From Roseateles puraquae (GTDB taxonomy: Bacteria; Pseudomonadota; Gammaproteobacteria; Burkholderiales; Burkholderiaceae_C): a stretch of DNA of 64,000 nucleotides. The DNA lies in NCBI RefSeq assembly GCF_002205845.1, contig NZ_NISI01000010.1:1-64000 (forward strand), read 5' to 3'. Shown here piece after piece: positions 9,801-17,445 of the stretch. Made by a program: the position numbers and the translations under genes. The notes beneath the pieces are model-generated. The model worked only from the letters and a program-made list of their open reading frames with translations. It searched no databases and was not told the origin of the DNA. The stretch's first letter is position 1. Every line of letters begins with the position of its first letter.

Positions 9801-10015
9801 TCGCATCGCTCGGCTTCGTGCCGATGGCGATCGCAACCGGTACCGGCGCCGAGGTTCAACGTCCGCTGGCCACGGTGGTGATCGGCGGCATCCTCTCCTC
9901 GACGGCCCTGACGCTGCTGGTGCTGCCGGTGCTGTACCGCATTGCCCACCGCAAGGACGAAGAGGGCGAGGCTGAAGCGCCCCGCACCACGCCTGGCGCG
10001 GAGGTGGTTGCATGA
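6833..10015 (+). CDS. czcA: CzcA RND heavy-metal/proton antiporter
   Basis: A 1060-residue inner membrane RND transporter, the motor of CzcCBA. The ATG at 6833 (MFERIIRFAIEHRW) is the family start; the frame is open further upstream inside czcB but that part is not RND sequence. Transmembrane helix IV carries DFGIIIDGAVVIVE with Asp402, Asp408 and Glu415, the same numbers as the proton-relay residues studied in Cupriavidus CzcA. Two large periplasmic loops lie between the helix blocks, as in all HAE/HME pumps. The sequence and residue set place it in the divalent cation (HME1) group, not the Cu/Ag CusA group. It follows czcB after 13 bases. Confidence 0.95.
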   Translation: MFERIIRFAIEHRWLVILAVLGMAALGVFSYQKLPIDAVPDITNVQVQINTKAPGYSPLETEQRVTYPIETVMAGLPGLEQTRSLSRYGLSQVTVIFKDGTDIYFARQLVNERIQSARGQMPAGVEPNIGPISTGLGEIYLWTVESQPGAKKPNGEPYTATDLREIQDWVIKPQLRNVTGVTEINTIGGYAKEYHVSPDPSRLASYGITLADVVNALERNNANVGAGYIERRGEQYLIRAPGQVKSIADIGNIVLRNEGSVPVRIKDVANVELGRELRTGAATDNGKEVVLGTVFMLIGENSRTVSQAVDKKMEEINKNLPAGVHAVTVYDRTTLVDKAIGTVKKNLLEGAILVIVILFLFLGNIRAAVLTAMVIPLSMLFTFTGMVNQKVSANLMSLGALDFGIIIDGAVVIVENCVRRLAHAQEHKGRPLTRSERFHEVFLASQEARRPLLFGQLIIMIVYLPIFALAGVEGKMFHPMAFTVVIALVGAMILSMTFVPAAVALFIGEKVAEKENFLMGWARRAYEPALKRVMNAQPLVITFALVTVFLSGLLATRMGSEFVPSLNEGDFSIQTLRIPGTSLTQSVAMQQQLEATLKAKFPEIERTFARTGTAEIASDPMPPNISDAYVMLKPQSEWPEPRKTRDELLAAIKAEVEKMPGQNYEFSQPIQLRFNELISGVRSDVAVKVFGDDMEVMDGAAQKIAAVLKGISGSTEVNIEQTSGLPMLSVQIDREKTARYGLNVQDVQDTLATAVGGKEGGTMFEGDRRFDIIVRVPESVRTDLEAIKRLPVPLPGSADGKGARRFIPLSEVADLSLAPGPNQVSRENGKRRVVVSANVRGRDIGTFVAEAEAAIQQQVKLPTGYWMVWGGQFENLQSATQRLKVVVPVSLLLVFTLLFVMFGNAKDGMLVFTGIPFALTGGIVALWLRDIPMSISAAVGFIALSGVAVLNGLVMISFIRSLRESGKSLDQAIFEGAVTRLRPVLMTALVASLGFVPMAIATGTGAEVQRPLATVVIGGILSSTALTLLVLPVLYRIAHRKDEEGEAEAPRTTPGAEVVA

Positions 10016-10112
10016 ATCCAGCGCCACACAACACGGCGCGCAGGCCGAAAGGCCGGTGCCTCGCGAACCTGAGCTCCTTGCATGGAGGGTGGCCGCTTGG
10101 CCGCAGAGCCTC

Positions 10113-10796
10113 ATGAAGATCCTGGTCGTCGAAGATGAAGTCAAGGCGGCCGGATATCTGCGAAAGGGTCTTACCGAGGAGGGCTACCAAGTCGAGGTGG
10201 CTCTCTCAGGTGTCGACGGCCTGCACATGGCGTCCGTCAACGAGTACGACCTGGTCATCCTGGACTGGATGCTGCCGGGCATCGACGGCCTGGCCGTCCT
10301 GTCCGCTCTGCGTCACACCCGGTCCGTACCCGTTCTCATGCTGACCGCGCGCGGTCAGGTCGAGGACCGGGTGCGGGGCCTGCAGAGCGGCGCCGATGAC
10401 TATCTCGTCAAGCCTTTCGCGTTCTCGGAACTGGTAGCGCGCGTGCAGGTTCTCCTGCGCCGCGCATCGGGTTCCCGAACGGTGGCCGAGACCACCCTCT
10501 ACAAGGTCGCCGACCTTGAGGTGGACATGGTTCGCCGCAAGGCCAGCAGGTCCGGTCAGCGGCTGGATTTGACGCCCAAGGAGTTCAGCCTGCTGGCGCT
10601 CCTGTTGCGTCGACAAGGCCACGTGCTGTCGCGAACCGAGCTTGCCGAGCAGGTCTGGGACATGAACTTCGACAGCGAGACCAACGTCGTCGAAGTGGCT
10701 ATCCGCCGGCTGCGATCCAAGCTGGACCAGCCGTTCGAGCGTCCCTTGCTGCACACGGTGCGTGGCATGGGGTACGTGCTCGAGGACCGGACATGA
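10113..10796 (+). CDS. czcR: CzcR heavy-metal response regulator
   Basis: A 227-residue OmpR-family regulator. The receiver domain starts MKILVVEDE and has the phosphoacceptor Asp51 in VILDWMLPG and Lys in VKPF. The C-terminal winged helix includes LDLTPKEFSLLALLLRRQG and ends in TVRGMGYVLED, typical of the CzcR/CopR/IrlR heavy-metal branch. The start at 10113 is chosen because the conserved receiver begins there. It lies 97 bases after czcA and overlaps czcS as ATGA. It likely activates the czc promoters; the palindrome at 2801-2815 is the best candidate site. Confidence 0.9.
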   Translation: MKILVVEDEVKAAGYLRKGLTEEGYQVEVALSGVDGLHMASVNEYDLVILDWMLPGIDGLAVLSALRHTRSVPVLMLTARGQVEDRVRGLQSGADDYLVKPFAFSELVARVQVLLRRASGSRTVAETTLYKVADLEVDMVRRKASRSGQRLDLTPKEFSLLALLLRRQGHVLSRTELAEQVWDMNFDSETNVVEVAIRRLRSKLDQPFERPLLHTVRGMGYVLEDRT

Positions 10797-12172
10797 CTGC
10801 CGCGCCGCTCAGCGCTCCGAGCCTGCGGGCTCGGTTGTCGCGCCAGTTCGCGTTGCAGACCATGGTCGGTCTCAGCCTGGTGTGCGGCGCGGTCTACCTT
10901 GTCATCGCGCTCACCTTGTCCAGCCGGCAAGACGACACCCTCGTGAAGAAGCGGGCCACCGTCCTTCGCTTGCTCAACGAAGCCCGCGAGGTACACGACG
11001 TCGCGGGAATCCAGCACCTGCTCAGCGATTTCCTGACGGGCCACGACGATCTGTCGTTGGTCGTGCGCCAGCGAAACGGCCATGCGGTGTTCGACAAGAA
11101 CGACCCGGATAGGCCGGACGCGATGAGCAAGCGCCTGGTTTTTGACGTTCGCCTTCCGGATGAGATGGGTGGATCTGGGCGTGCGGAATTGATCCACGAC
11201 ATCCGCAAGGACGAGGCGCTCCTGTCGCGCTTGTGGTGGACGCTGTTGACCGGCGCGATCGTTGGCACGCTGGCCGTGTCGGCAACCGGGTTCATGCTGG
11301 TCAAGCGGGGGCTCGCCCCAGTCAACGCGTTGGCGGGACGGACCTCCGAACTGGATGCCACTCGGATGGGCCAGCGTCTCGACCTCACGGGCCAGCCCGA
11401 GGAAGTCCTGCCGTTGCTGCTGCAGTTCAACGCGTTGCTGGACCGCCTGCAGGCCGCGTACCTGCAGATGTCGGCCTTCAACGCCGATGTGGCGCATGAG
11501 CTCAACAATCCGCTGTCGATCCTGATCGGTAGCTGCGAGGTGGCTCTTCGCCGGCCCCGTTCCGGAGCGGAGCTCCAGGACGTGCTCAGTTCCAACCTGG
11601 AAGAGCTTCGTCGGATCGCGGGCATCGTGGCCGACATGCTGTTCTTGTCTCACGCTGAACGAGGCGTGACCGCGCGTCGCGCATACCCGACGCGGATGGC
11701 AGAACTCGCCGCCGAGGTGGCGGAGTACCACGAGGCGGCTCTGGAAGAGGCGGAATTGCGCGTCGAGGTGCGGGGTGACGCCCGAGTTTCGGTCGACGCG
11801 GGACTGGTGCGGCGTGCCATCTCCAATCTCTTGAGCAATGCGTCTCGCTACGCGACAAAGGGGTCGCTGGTCGAGGTGAGGATTGATCGGCCGAACGTCG
11901 ACCTCGTCTCGATCGGCGTTCACAACAAGGGACCAGTGATCCCGGCAGAACACCTGCCACGGCTCTTCGACCGGTTCTACCGAATTGACCCGTCTCGGAC
12001 CAACGCCGACCGGAACCACGGACTGGGCCTCTCCATCGTCGCGGCGATCGCCAAGATGCACGGTGGGACCGCTACGGCCACATCAAGCGAAGAGGGCACC
12101 TACGTCGGGTTCACCGTCGATAACCGCGTGGAGGACCCAGCGCTGGCGGATGAAAGGGCACAGCCATGGTGA
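10793..12172 (+). CDS. czcS: CzcS-type heavy-metal sensor histidine kinase
   Basis: A 459-residue membrane kinase. Transmembrane segments lie near residues 22-43 and 148-170, with a periplasmic sensor of about 105 residues between them. HAMP is about 171-225. The H-box is FNADVAHELNNPL with phosphorylated His235; ELNNP in place of ELRTP is a natural variant. N-box ISNLLSNASRYA and G-box NHGLGLSIVAAIAKMHGG are intact. The ATG shares bases with the czcR stop, so the pair is translationally coupled. It should sense periplasmic zinc, cobalt or cadmium and phosphorylate CzcR. Confidence 0.9.
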   Translation: MTAAPLSAPSLRARLSRQFALQTMVGLSLVCGAVYLVIALTLSSRQDDTLVKKRATVLRLLNEAREVHDVAGIQHLLSDFLTGHDDLSLVVRQRNGHAVFDKNDPDRPDAMSKRLVFDVRLPDEMGGSGRAELIHDIRKDEALLSRLWWTLLTGAIVGTLAVSATGFMLVKRGLAPVNALAGRTSELDATRMGQRLDLTGQPEEVLPLLLQFNALLDRLQAAYLQMSAFNADVAHELNNPLSILIGSCEVALRRPRSGAELQDVLSSNLEELRRIAGIVADMLFLSHAERGVTARRAYPTRMAELAAEVAEYHEAALEEAELRVEVRGDARVSVDAGLVRRAISNLLSNASRYATKGSLVEVRIDRPNVDLVSIGVHNKGPVIPAEHLPRLFDRFYRIDPSRTNADRNHGLGLSIVAAIAKMHGGTATATSSEEGTYVGFTVDNRVEDPALADERAQPW

Positions 12173-12360
12173 CGCTGTTCGAGCACCTCAAGGACAAGCA
12201 CCACGGGCTCGCTTACTTCATCTTCCTGAGTTCGCTGGCCGTGGTCATCCTCTCGTTGATCCTGGGCATCTACTTCTTCCGGCAGGATCGTGCGAAGAAG
12301 AGGGCCCGGCGTGAGGAACGGCGAGAGCGTCGCCGCCGTGGCGGCCGCCAAAAGCGGTAG
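12166..12360 (+). CDS. Small single-span membrane protein with Arg-rich tail
   Basis: A 64-residue protein that I cannot assign to a family. A short N-terminal stretch (MVTLFEHLKDKHHG) is followed by one hydrophobic helix (residues about 15-38) and a cytoplasmic tail from residue 40 made almost only of Arg, Lys and Glu. The positive-inside rule puts the tail in the cytoplasm. The start codon lies within the last codons of czcS (7-base overlap), so it is translated together with the kinase. It could modulate CzcS or the pump, or bind nucleic acid or phospholipid at the membrane. None of this has direct support. Confidence 0.6.
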   Translation: MVTLFEHLKDKHHGLAYFIFLSSLAVVILSLILGIYFFRQDRAKKRARREERRERRRRGGRQKR

Positions 12361-12393
12361 CCTCCTACATTGACCCGCTGCTAGGATCATTTC

Positions 12394-12756
12394 GTGCGTA
12401 GAGCCCTCGTGATCTTCTTGCTCGCGGTGCTGCCTTTCCAGTTCGTCTGGGGAGCTGCGGCTGGGTATTGCCGTCACGAGCCAGGCAGTGAGGTCAGCCA
12501 CTTTGGCCATCACCTGCACAAGCATCAGTCGACGGCCGGCAAGGCCTCTGATGCCGCGGGTGACAGCGCCAAGCAGCTCGCTGGCGAGGATGCGGACTGC
12601 ATTTCGTGCCACTTCAGTTGCGCATCCTTCCCCTCCGATGTCGCCGTCAGTCTGCTTAGCGACGAGGTCGGGCACGTGGTGCCGACGGTAAGGCAGGCCA
12701 GCTTCTGGCTGCTTGTGCCATCGATCGACCGCCCCAATTGGGCATCGCCTTCTTGA
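12394..12756 (+). CDS. czcI: CzcI-like small secreted metal-resistance protein (copy 3), before czcP
   Basis: A 120-residue CzcI homologue. The leader (residues 1-22) is near identical in style to copy 2 (AVLPFQFVWGAAA), then YCRHE, HFGHHLHKH, DCISCHF and a C-terminal DRPNW. Start is GTG. It lies 33 bases after the Arg-tailed membrane protein and about 160 bases before the P1B-4 ATPase gene. Repetition of the gene before each transport unit suggests that each transporter has its own CzcI-like partner, or that the locus grew by duplication. Confidence 0.72.
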   Translation: MRRALVIFLLAVLPFQFVWGAAAGYCRHEPGSEVSHFGHHLHKHQSTAGKASDAAGDSAKQLAGEDADCISCHFSCASFPSDVAVSLLSDEVGHVVPTVRQASFWLLVPSIDRPNWASPS

Positions 12757-12814
12757 TCTGAGCCTGGGCTCTGCCCGGGTAACGTCGCCGGCGCTATGCG
12801 TCCGGCAGTTCAGA

Positions 12815-12844
12815 TAGACCCGACCGCCGGCATCGACGGGTCTA
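12815..12844 (+). promoter_or_regulatory. Hairpin between czcI (copy 3) and the P1B-4 ATPase gene
   Basis: Eight-base arms TAGACCCG (12815-12822) and CGGGTCTA (12837-12844) flank a 14-base loop. No T-run follows, so it is not a standard intrinsic terminator. It may be an operator, a leader structure for the ATPase gene or an mRNA-stability element. Confidence 0.3.
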
Positions 12845-12914
12845 GTCACGATGTAGCCAGCTAATGCCTGTCCCGGGCGCTGGCAACCACCTTCGCAAGA
12901 AAGAGATGTCGTCC

Positions 12915-15614
12915 ATGAGCGATACCCAGAAGCTGCGTCTGGATCTCCCCCTGGTGCTGCCGGATATCCACGACGCTGAAGATCCCTGCGTTACGCGCCT
13001 GCAGGACAAACTGGTAGGGCGGCCAGGCATCGAAGAGGCCCATGTCACGGGTGTCAAAGAGGGCAGGCCTCAGCTATGCGTGCACTACGACCCCAACGTG
13101 ATCTCGCTGAGCCGCCTGCGTGAGCTGGTTGCTTCGACCGGCCTGGAGCTGACAGATCGGTTTGCGCATGTGTTGGCGCGGGTGAATCTGCCGATGCATG
13201 CCCGATTCGCGCAGCGCATCGCTGAGCAACTGCGATCGCTGGAAGGCGTCATTGAAGCCGATGTGTCCCCGGGTGGTGTCGTGCGCATTGAGTACGACCG
13301 CTCGAAGATGGACGCCACGAAGCTCCGTCAACGATTGACCTCGCTCGACATCTCCATTGGCGAGCCACGAGCCTCTGGAGCCAAGCCTGGCGAGAAGGGG
13401 CTGTCAGCATCAGCGTCGGAGCCGCGCGCTGGTTCTTCCAAGGACCAGAAGGCCGCGAACGATGAGCATGCCGGTCGTGAAGAAGACGACCAAGACCATG
13501 AGCATCGGGACGGCGACGGTCATGACCATGCGCATGCAGCCGACGGCAGCTCCACGGGCAAGCACAAACACGGCGAAAAGGGCCACGTTCACGGCAAGGA
13601 CGAGGAGGGCGGCGAGCACAGCCATGAGCACGGGGGCCTCTTCGGCGAGAAGACGGAGCTGATCTTTGCGTGCCTGTCAGGCGTGTTCCTGCTCGGAGGC
13701 TGGCTTGTCGGGCGAGGGGGCTCGGGACCGGAGTGGCTGCCGACGGCCTGCTACGTCGTGTCGTACTTCTTCGGCGGCTTCTACACGGTCCGCGAGGCCA
13801 TCGAGAACCTGCGCGCCAAGCGATTCGAGATCGACACGCTGATGCTGGTGGCCGCAGCGGGCGCCGCTGCCCTGGGATCCTGGGGTGAGGGCGCGTTGCT
13901 GCTCTTCCTGTTCAGTCTGGGGCATTCGCTGGAGCACTACGCCATGGGACGGGCACGGCGAGCGATCGAGGCGCTGGCCAAGCTGGCACCGGACACGGCG
14001 ACCGTCAGGCGCGAGTCCGGGACCGAGGTCGTGCCGCTGGATCAGCTGCAGGTTGGTGACGTCGTGGTCGTGAAGCCCAACGAGCGACTGCCGGCGGATG
14101 GCGTTGTGGTCGTGGGGACGTCCAGCGTCAACCAGGCGCCCGTGACGGGCGAGAGCGTGCCGGTCGACAAGCGGCCTACCGAAGACGGTAGGGCCGCGAT
14201 CGGCAACTTCGAGCGGGTCGCGGCGGAGAACCGCGTGTTCGCGGGCACCATCAACGGCTCGGGCGCCATGGACGTCATGGTTGCGCGCAAGTCGGACCAG
14301 TCGACGATGGCGCGCGTCATCAAGATGGTCACCGAAGCCGAAGCGCAGCGGTCTCCCACGCAGCAGTTCACCGAAAAGTTCGAGCGGATCTTCGTGCCGT
14401 CGGTGTTGGTGCTCGTCGCTCTGCTGCTGTGTGCTGGGTTTGTCATCGATGAACCGTTCGCGCAGACCTTCTACCGGGCGATGGCGGTGCTTGTGGCCGC
14501 CAGCCCCTGCGCATTGGCGATCTCGGTGCCGAGCGCGGTGCTGAGCGGCGTCGCACGGGCAGCGCGGGGCGGGGTGCTGGTCAAGGGCGGCGGTCCACTG
14601 GAGAACCTGGGCACGTTGACGTCCATTGCGTTCGACAAGACGGGCACCCTGACCGAAGGCAAGCCAAAGCTGACTGATGTGGTGCCTGCGCAGGGCGTGC
14701 CGGAAGATGAGCTGCTGGCGGTTGCGTTGGCCGTTGAAGAGCACAGCGACCATCCACTGGCCGCGGCCATTGTCACGGGTGCGAAGGAGCGACTGGGCGA
14801 CAACGCCAAGCTGCTGCAGGCTTCAGACGTCAAGAGCATCACCGGCCGTGGCGTGCAGGCTCAGCTTGCTGGCGAGACGGTGCACATCGGCAAGCCGGTC
14901 TTGTTTACCGAGTTGCCCGATTCGAAGGTGCCGCCTGATGTCGACGAGGCCAACACGAAGCTGGTGGCGGATGGCCGCACCACCATGATCGTGCGCAAGG
15001 GTGGCCGCTTCCTGGGCGTGATCGGCGTGATGGACACGCCGCGGCCTGTTGCCGGCCAGGTGATGGCCGAACTGCGCAAGCTCGGGATCGAGCGTCTGAT
15101 CATGATCTCCGGCGACAACCAGAAGGTCGCGGAAGCCGTGGCGCAGACCGTGGGGCTCACCGAGGCTCGGGGCGATCTGATGCCCGAGCAGAAGGTCGGG
15201 GAGATCAAGAAGCTGCGCACCGAGCACGGCAAGGTGGCGATGGTGGGCGATGGCGTCAACGACGCTCCTGCGATGGCCAACGCCACCGTGGGTATCGCGA
15301 TGGGCGCTGCGGGGTCGGATGTGGCGTTGGAAACCGCAGACGTGGCGCTGATGGCGGACGACCTGGCGCAACTTCCGTTCGCGGTGGGTCTCTCGCGCAG
15401 CACGAGCCGTGTCATCAAGCAAAACCTCTGGGTGAGCCTTGGCGTGGTGGCCGTGTTGATCCCGTCCACCATCATGGGTCTGAGCATCGGCACCGCCGTC
15501 ATCTTCCACGAAGGATCGACGCTGCTCGTGGTCTTCAACGCGCTGAGACTTCTGGCCTACAAGCCGTTCGACAAGAGCGCGAAGGCGGCGGAGCCGGCCG
15601 CAGCAACAGCGTGA
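12915..15614 (+). CDS. czcP: P1B-4-type heavy-metal ATPase, CzcP-like
   Basis: An ATPase of about 899 residues that pumps divalent metal from the cytoplasm to the periplasm. Motifs numbered from this start: SPC (530-532) in the ion-binding helix, DKTGTLTEGK with phosphorylated Asp574, an SDHPLAAA His-Pro locus, GDGVNDAPAMANA, and HEGST (865-869) in the last membrane region. SPC with HEG(S/G)T is the P1B-4 signature (CzcP, CoaT), not the CPC of ZntA/CadA. The N-terminus has two ferredoxin-like repeats that lack CxxC, then a His/Asp-rich linker (about 190-240). AAGAG nine bases upstream favours ATG 12915; 12906 or 12864 are alternatives. CzcP feeds metal to CzcCBA in Cupriavidus. Confidence 0.85.
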   Translation: MSDTQKLRLDLPLVLPDIHDAEDPCVTRLQDKLVGRPGIEEAHVTGVKEGRPQLCVHYDPNVISLSRLRELVASTGLELTDRFAHVLARVNLPMHARFAQRIAEQLRSLEGVIEADVSPGGVVRIEYDRSKMDATKLRQRLTSLDISIGEPRASGAKPGEKGLSASASEPRAGSSKDQKAANDEHAGREEDDQDHEHRDGDGHDHAHAADGSSTGKHKHGEKGHVHGKDEEGGEHSHEHGGLFGEKTELIFACLSGVFLLGGWLVGRGGSGPEWLPTACYVVSYFFGGFYTVREAIENLRAKRFEIDTLMLVAAAGAAALGSWGEGALLLFLFSLGHSLEHYAMGRARRAIEALAKLAPDTATVRRESGTEVVPLDQLQVGDVVVVKPNERLPADGVVVVGTSSVNQAPVTGESVPVDKRPTEDGRAAIGNFERVAAENRVFAGTINGSGAMDVMVARKSDQSTMARVIKMVTEAEAQRSPTQQFTEKFERIFVPSVLVLVALLLCAGFVIDEPFAQTFYRAMAVLVAASPCALAISVPSAVLSGVARAARGGVLVKGGGPLENLGTLTSIAFDKTGTLTEGKPKLTDVVPAQGVPEDELLAVALAVEEHSDHPLAAAIVTGAKERLGDNAKLLQASDVKSITGRGVQAQLAGETVHIGKPVLFTELPDSKVPPDVDEANTKLVADGRTTMIVRKGGRFLGVIGVMDTPRPVAGQVMAELRKLGIERLIMISGDNQKVAEAVAQTVGLTEARGDLMPEQKVGEIKKLRTEHGKVAMVGDGVNDAPAMANATVGIAMGAAGSDVALETADVALMADDLAQLPFAVGLSRSTSRVIKQNLWVSLGVVAVLIPSTIMGLSIGTAVIFHEGSTLLVVFNALRLLAYKPFDKSAKAAEPAAATA

Positions 15615-15621
15615 GGCAGCC

Positions 15622-16101
15622 ATGACCGTGCAGGACGATGAAAGCCGGACCGGGCAGCTGATGGAGGACGACGACGGTGACCTGACCGACATGCTGGGAG
15701 AGCTGCGGGTGCTGCTTCCGACTGCCCAACTGCTGTCGGCCTTCCTGATCGCCGTGCCGTTTGCACCGGGGTTTCGCAGCATTGTGCAAGCCGAGAAGAA
15801 CGTCTTCCTGGCCACGTTCATGCTGTCGGTCGCGGCTCTCGTGTTGTTCACGGCGCCGGCGGTGCAGCACCGGCTGATGCGGCCGCTGCGCCAGCGTGCG
15901 AACTTCAAGGCCAGGGCCAGCCGGCAGATGTTGGTCGGCGCGGCATCGCTCGCCATTGCGCTGGTGCTGGCCACGCAGTTCGTGCTGTCGGAGGTGCTGG
16001 GACACGTGGTGGGGAACATCGCCGCAGCCTTCATCGGTGCGTTGATTGGCGTGATGTGGTTGCTGGTGCCGCTGGACTGGAACCGACGACAAGATGAATG
16101 A
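15622..16101 (+). CDS. DUF6328 four-helix membrane protein
   Basis: A 159-residue membrane protein. After an acidic start, the segment DMLGELRVLLPTAQLLSAFLIAVPF (residues from about 23) and the later FTAPAVQHRL motif match the DUF6328 pattern. Four hydrophobic segments are seen (about 37-52, 65-85, 105-125, 130-152). Function is unknown. It starts 7 bases after the ATPase stop and is likely in the same transcript, closing the metal-resistance block. A 52-codon plus-strand frame starting at 16094 overlaps its end; I see nothing to support it as a gene. Confidence 0.65.
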   Translation: MTVQDDESRTGQLMEDDDGDLTDMLGELRVLLPTAQLLSAFLIAVPFAPGFRSIVQAEKNVFLATFMLSVAALVLFTAPAVQHRLMRPLRQRANFKARASRQMLVGAASLAIALVLATQFVLSEVLGHVVGNIAAAFIGALIGVMWLLVPLDWNRRQDE

Positions 16102-16211
16102 GCGCTCCGCCGATTTCGCTAGCCGGCGTGATGATGTTCGCGTCGGTGCCGGCTTCGGTCAAGCATACCGACCGCTACGGCACGATTGGCGCCGAGGGCT
16201 GAACGCAGAAG

Positions 16212-16397
16212 TCAAACGAGAGCACGTGCGAAGCAAGCGGGCCTACCACTAGGCACCGTCTGCTTGAGGCTAGCTGCAGCCGACCGGATCGCTTCGTCGT
16301 CAGTGATGGCCACTGCAGCTGCGCCTTGAAAGCGCTGCTGATCGTTCAGCAGATCGAATCCCGTGTGTCCGCTCTCATCAACTCGGAAACACTGCAT
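16212..16397 (-). pseudogene. Truncated DUF3800-like gene remnant
   Basis: A 61-codon frame whose start, MQCFRVDESGHTGFDLL, carries the N-terminal DESG-x-G motif of DUF3800 proteins, an RNase H-like fold family common in mobile and defence loci. Similarity seems to end around residue 35, after ITDDEA, and the stop follows 26 codons later; full-length members are several times longer. No continuation was seen in the other minus-strand frames down to 16102. It begins 8 bases after the stop of the MBL gene, in the same direction, so it was probably once the last gene of that operon. Confidence 0.5.
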
Positions 16398-16404
16398 GGT
16401 GTGC

Positions 16405-17445
16405 TCAGGGGAAGGGAACAGTCACGCATCCATCGGTGCCATATACGGTCGTGTAGTGGTACTGGGCAGCTAACAGACGATCGTTCCACCGCGTGGTGAG
16501 GTCCGTTTCATAGTTAAAGACCAGTTCGGGCGATCGACCATGCCGAACGGTCCTGGCAACAGCTTCGGGCGACGGATGGCCGTAGATCTTGCCGTTACTG
16601 CTGAAAAGGTATCTCTGGCTCCTCAAGGCGTCGATGAGCGGGATGGACACATTCGCCTTGCTTCCGTGGTGAGGCAGTTTCACCAGGTCGAATTTATAGG
16701 GTGCTTCTCCCTCGAAATGCCGCAATGAATCCAATACTCGAGAGGGGTACGCATCAGCACCGAACAGGATCCGATGCTTCCCGAACTTGAAGACGAAGGC
16801 GATGCTGCTCCCGTTGGCCTCTGCTACATCCTCGATGAACGGGTCATCTGCCAGAGCATCGACATCCATCATGCCCGTTCCGCCAAAACGTTCCCGCTCG
16901 GATTCGACGATGTGTTCGGCAAGTGGATCGGCGTACAGACCGGCGGCCTCGCACACATCAATCCATTTCTTGCGGAGCCTCTTGAGCAGCGCATCATCTG
17001 GCGACAACAGCCGGATCAACGCACCGCCAGGCATTTTCACGTCGTCCTTGATCGAATCAACCGAAATTCGGCTGCCCGCAAAGGCATCGTTCCATGGCAA
17101 GCCTTTTTCCAAGATCAGCGCCGTCAGCTTCTCGCCTTGCTTTTCACTGAACGCCTCGCCGGGAAGATGGCGAAGGCCGTTGAACCACAGGTCTCGCACC
17201 GGTACGCCGAAGAAGTCCTTCTCAAGGAGGCCGATCATGCCGGCGATGTGATCAGCGTCGATGTGGGTGACGACAACGAGTTCGAGCTCTCCGCCTCGCG
17301 CCGCAAGTTCTTCCAGCTTGTTCTTGAGGACCTCGGACACGCTGAGCCCGCCGTCAATCAGGATCACGAGGGGGGCGTAGGCGTCACCGTATTCGATCCA
17401 AAGGCAGTCGCCATAGTTGGCCGGCAAAGCGGTGACCAAGATCAT
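16405..17445 (-). CDS. ComEC-like metallo-beta-lactamase-fold hydrolase
   Basis: A 346-residue cytoplasmic metallohydrolase. The metal site is intact: THIDADHIAG with His61, Asp63, Asp65 and His66, a later ILFGADA aspartate and KLPHHGS histidine. This set and the overall order match the stand-alone MBL proteins related to the C-terminal domain of ComEC/Rec2, thought to act on nucleic acids or nucleotides. No ComEC membrane domain is present. The ATG at 17445 is preferred: AGAGGA lies upstream and it overlaps the stop of the preceding gene as ATGA. It closes a four-gene operon with a secreted protease and a lipoprotein, an unusual pairing. Confidence 0.75.
   Translation of the reverse strand: MILVTALPANYGDCLWIEYGDAYAPLVILIDGGLSVSEVLKNKLEELAARGGELELVVVTHIDADHIAGMIGLLEKDFFGVPVRDLWFNGLRHLPGEAFSEKQGEKLTALILEKGLPWNDAFAGSRISVDSIKDDVKMPGGALIRLLSPDDALLKRLRKKWIDVCEAAGLYADPLAEHIVESERERFGGTGMMDVDALADDPFIEDVAEANGSSIAFVFKFGKHRILFGADAYPSRVLDSLRHFEGEAPYKFDLVKLPHHGSKANVSIPLIDALRSQRYLFSSNGKIYGHPSPEAVARTVRHGRSPELVFNYETDLTTRWNDRLLAAQYHYTTVYGTDGCVTVPFP

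Noticed and set aside
7082-10144. Very long minus-strand open frame opposite czcA
   Set aside because: Composition is Arg/His/Asp/Gln noise typical of the antisense of high-GC genes; czcA is certain on the other strand.
16094-16252. 52-codon plus-strand frame after the DUF6328 gene
   Set aside because: No homology, no ribosome site, Arg-rich noise and overlap with the DUF6328 stop.
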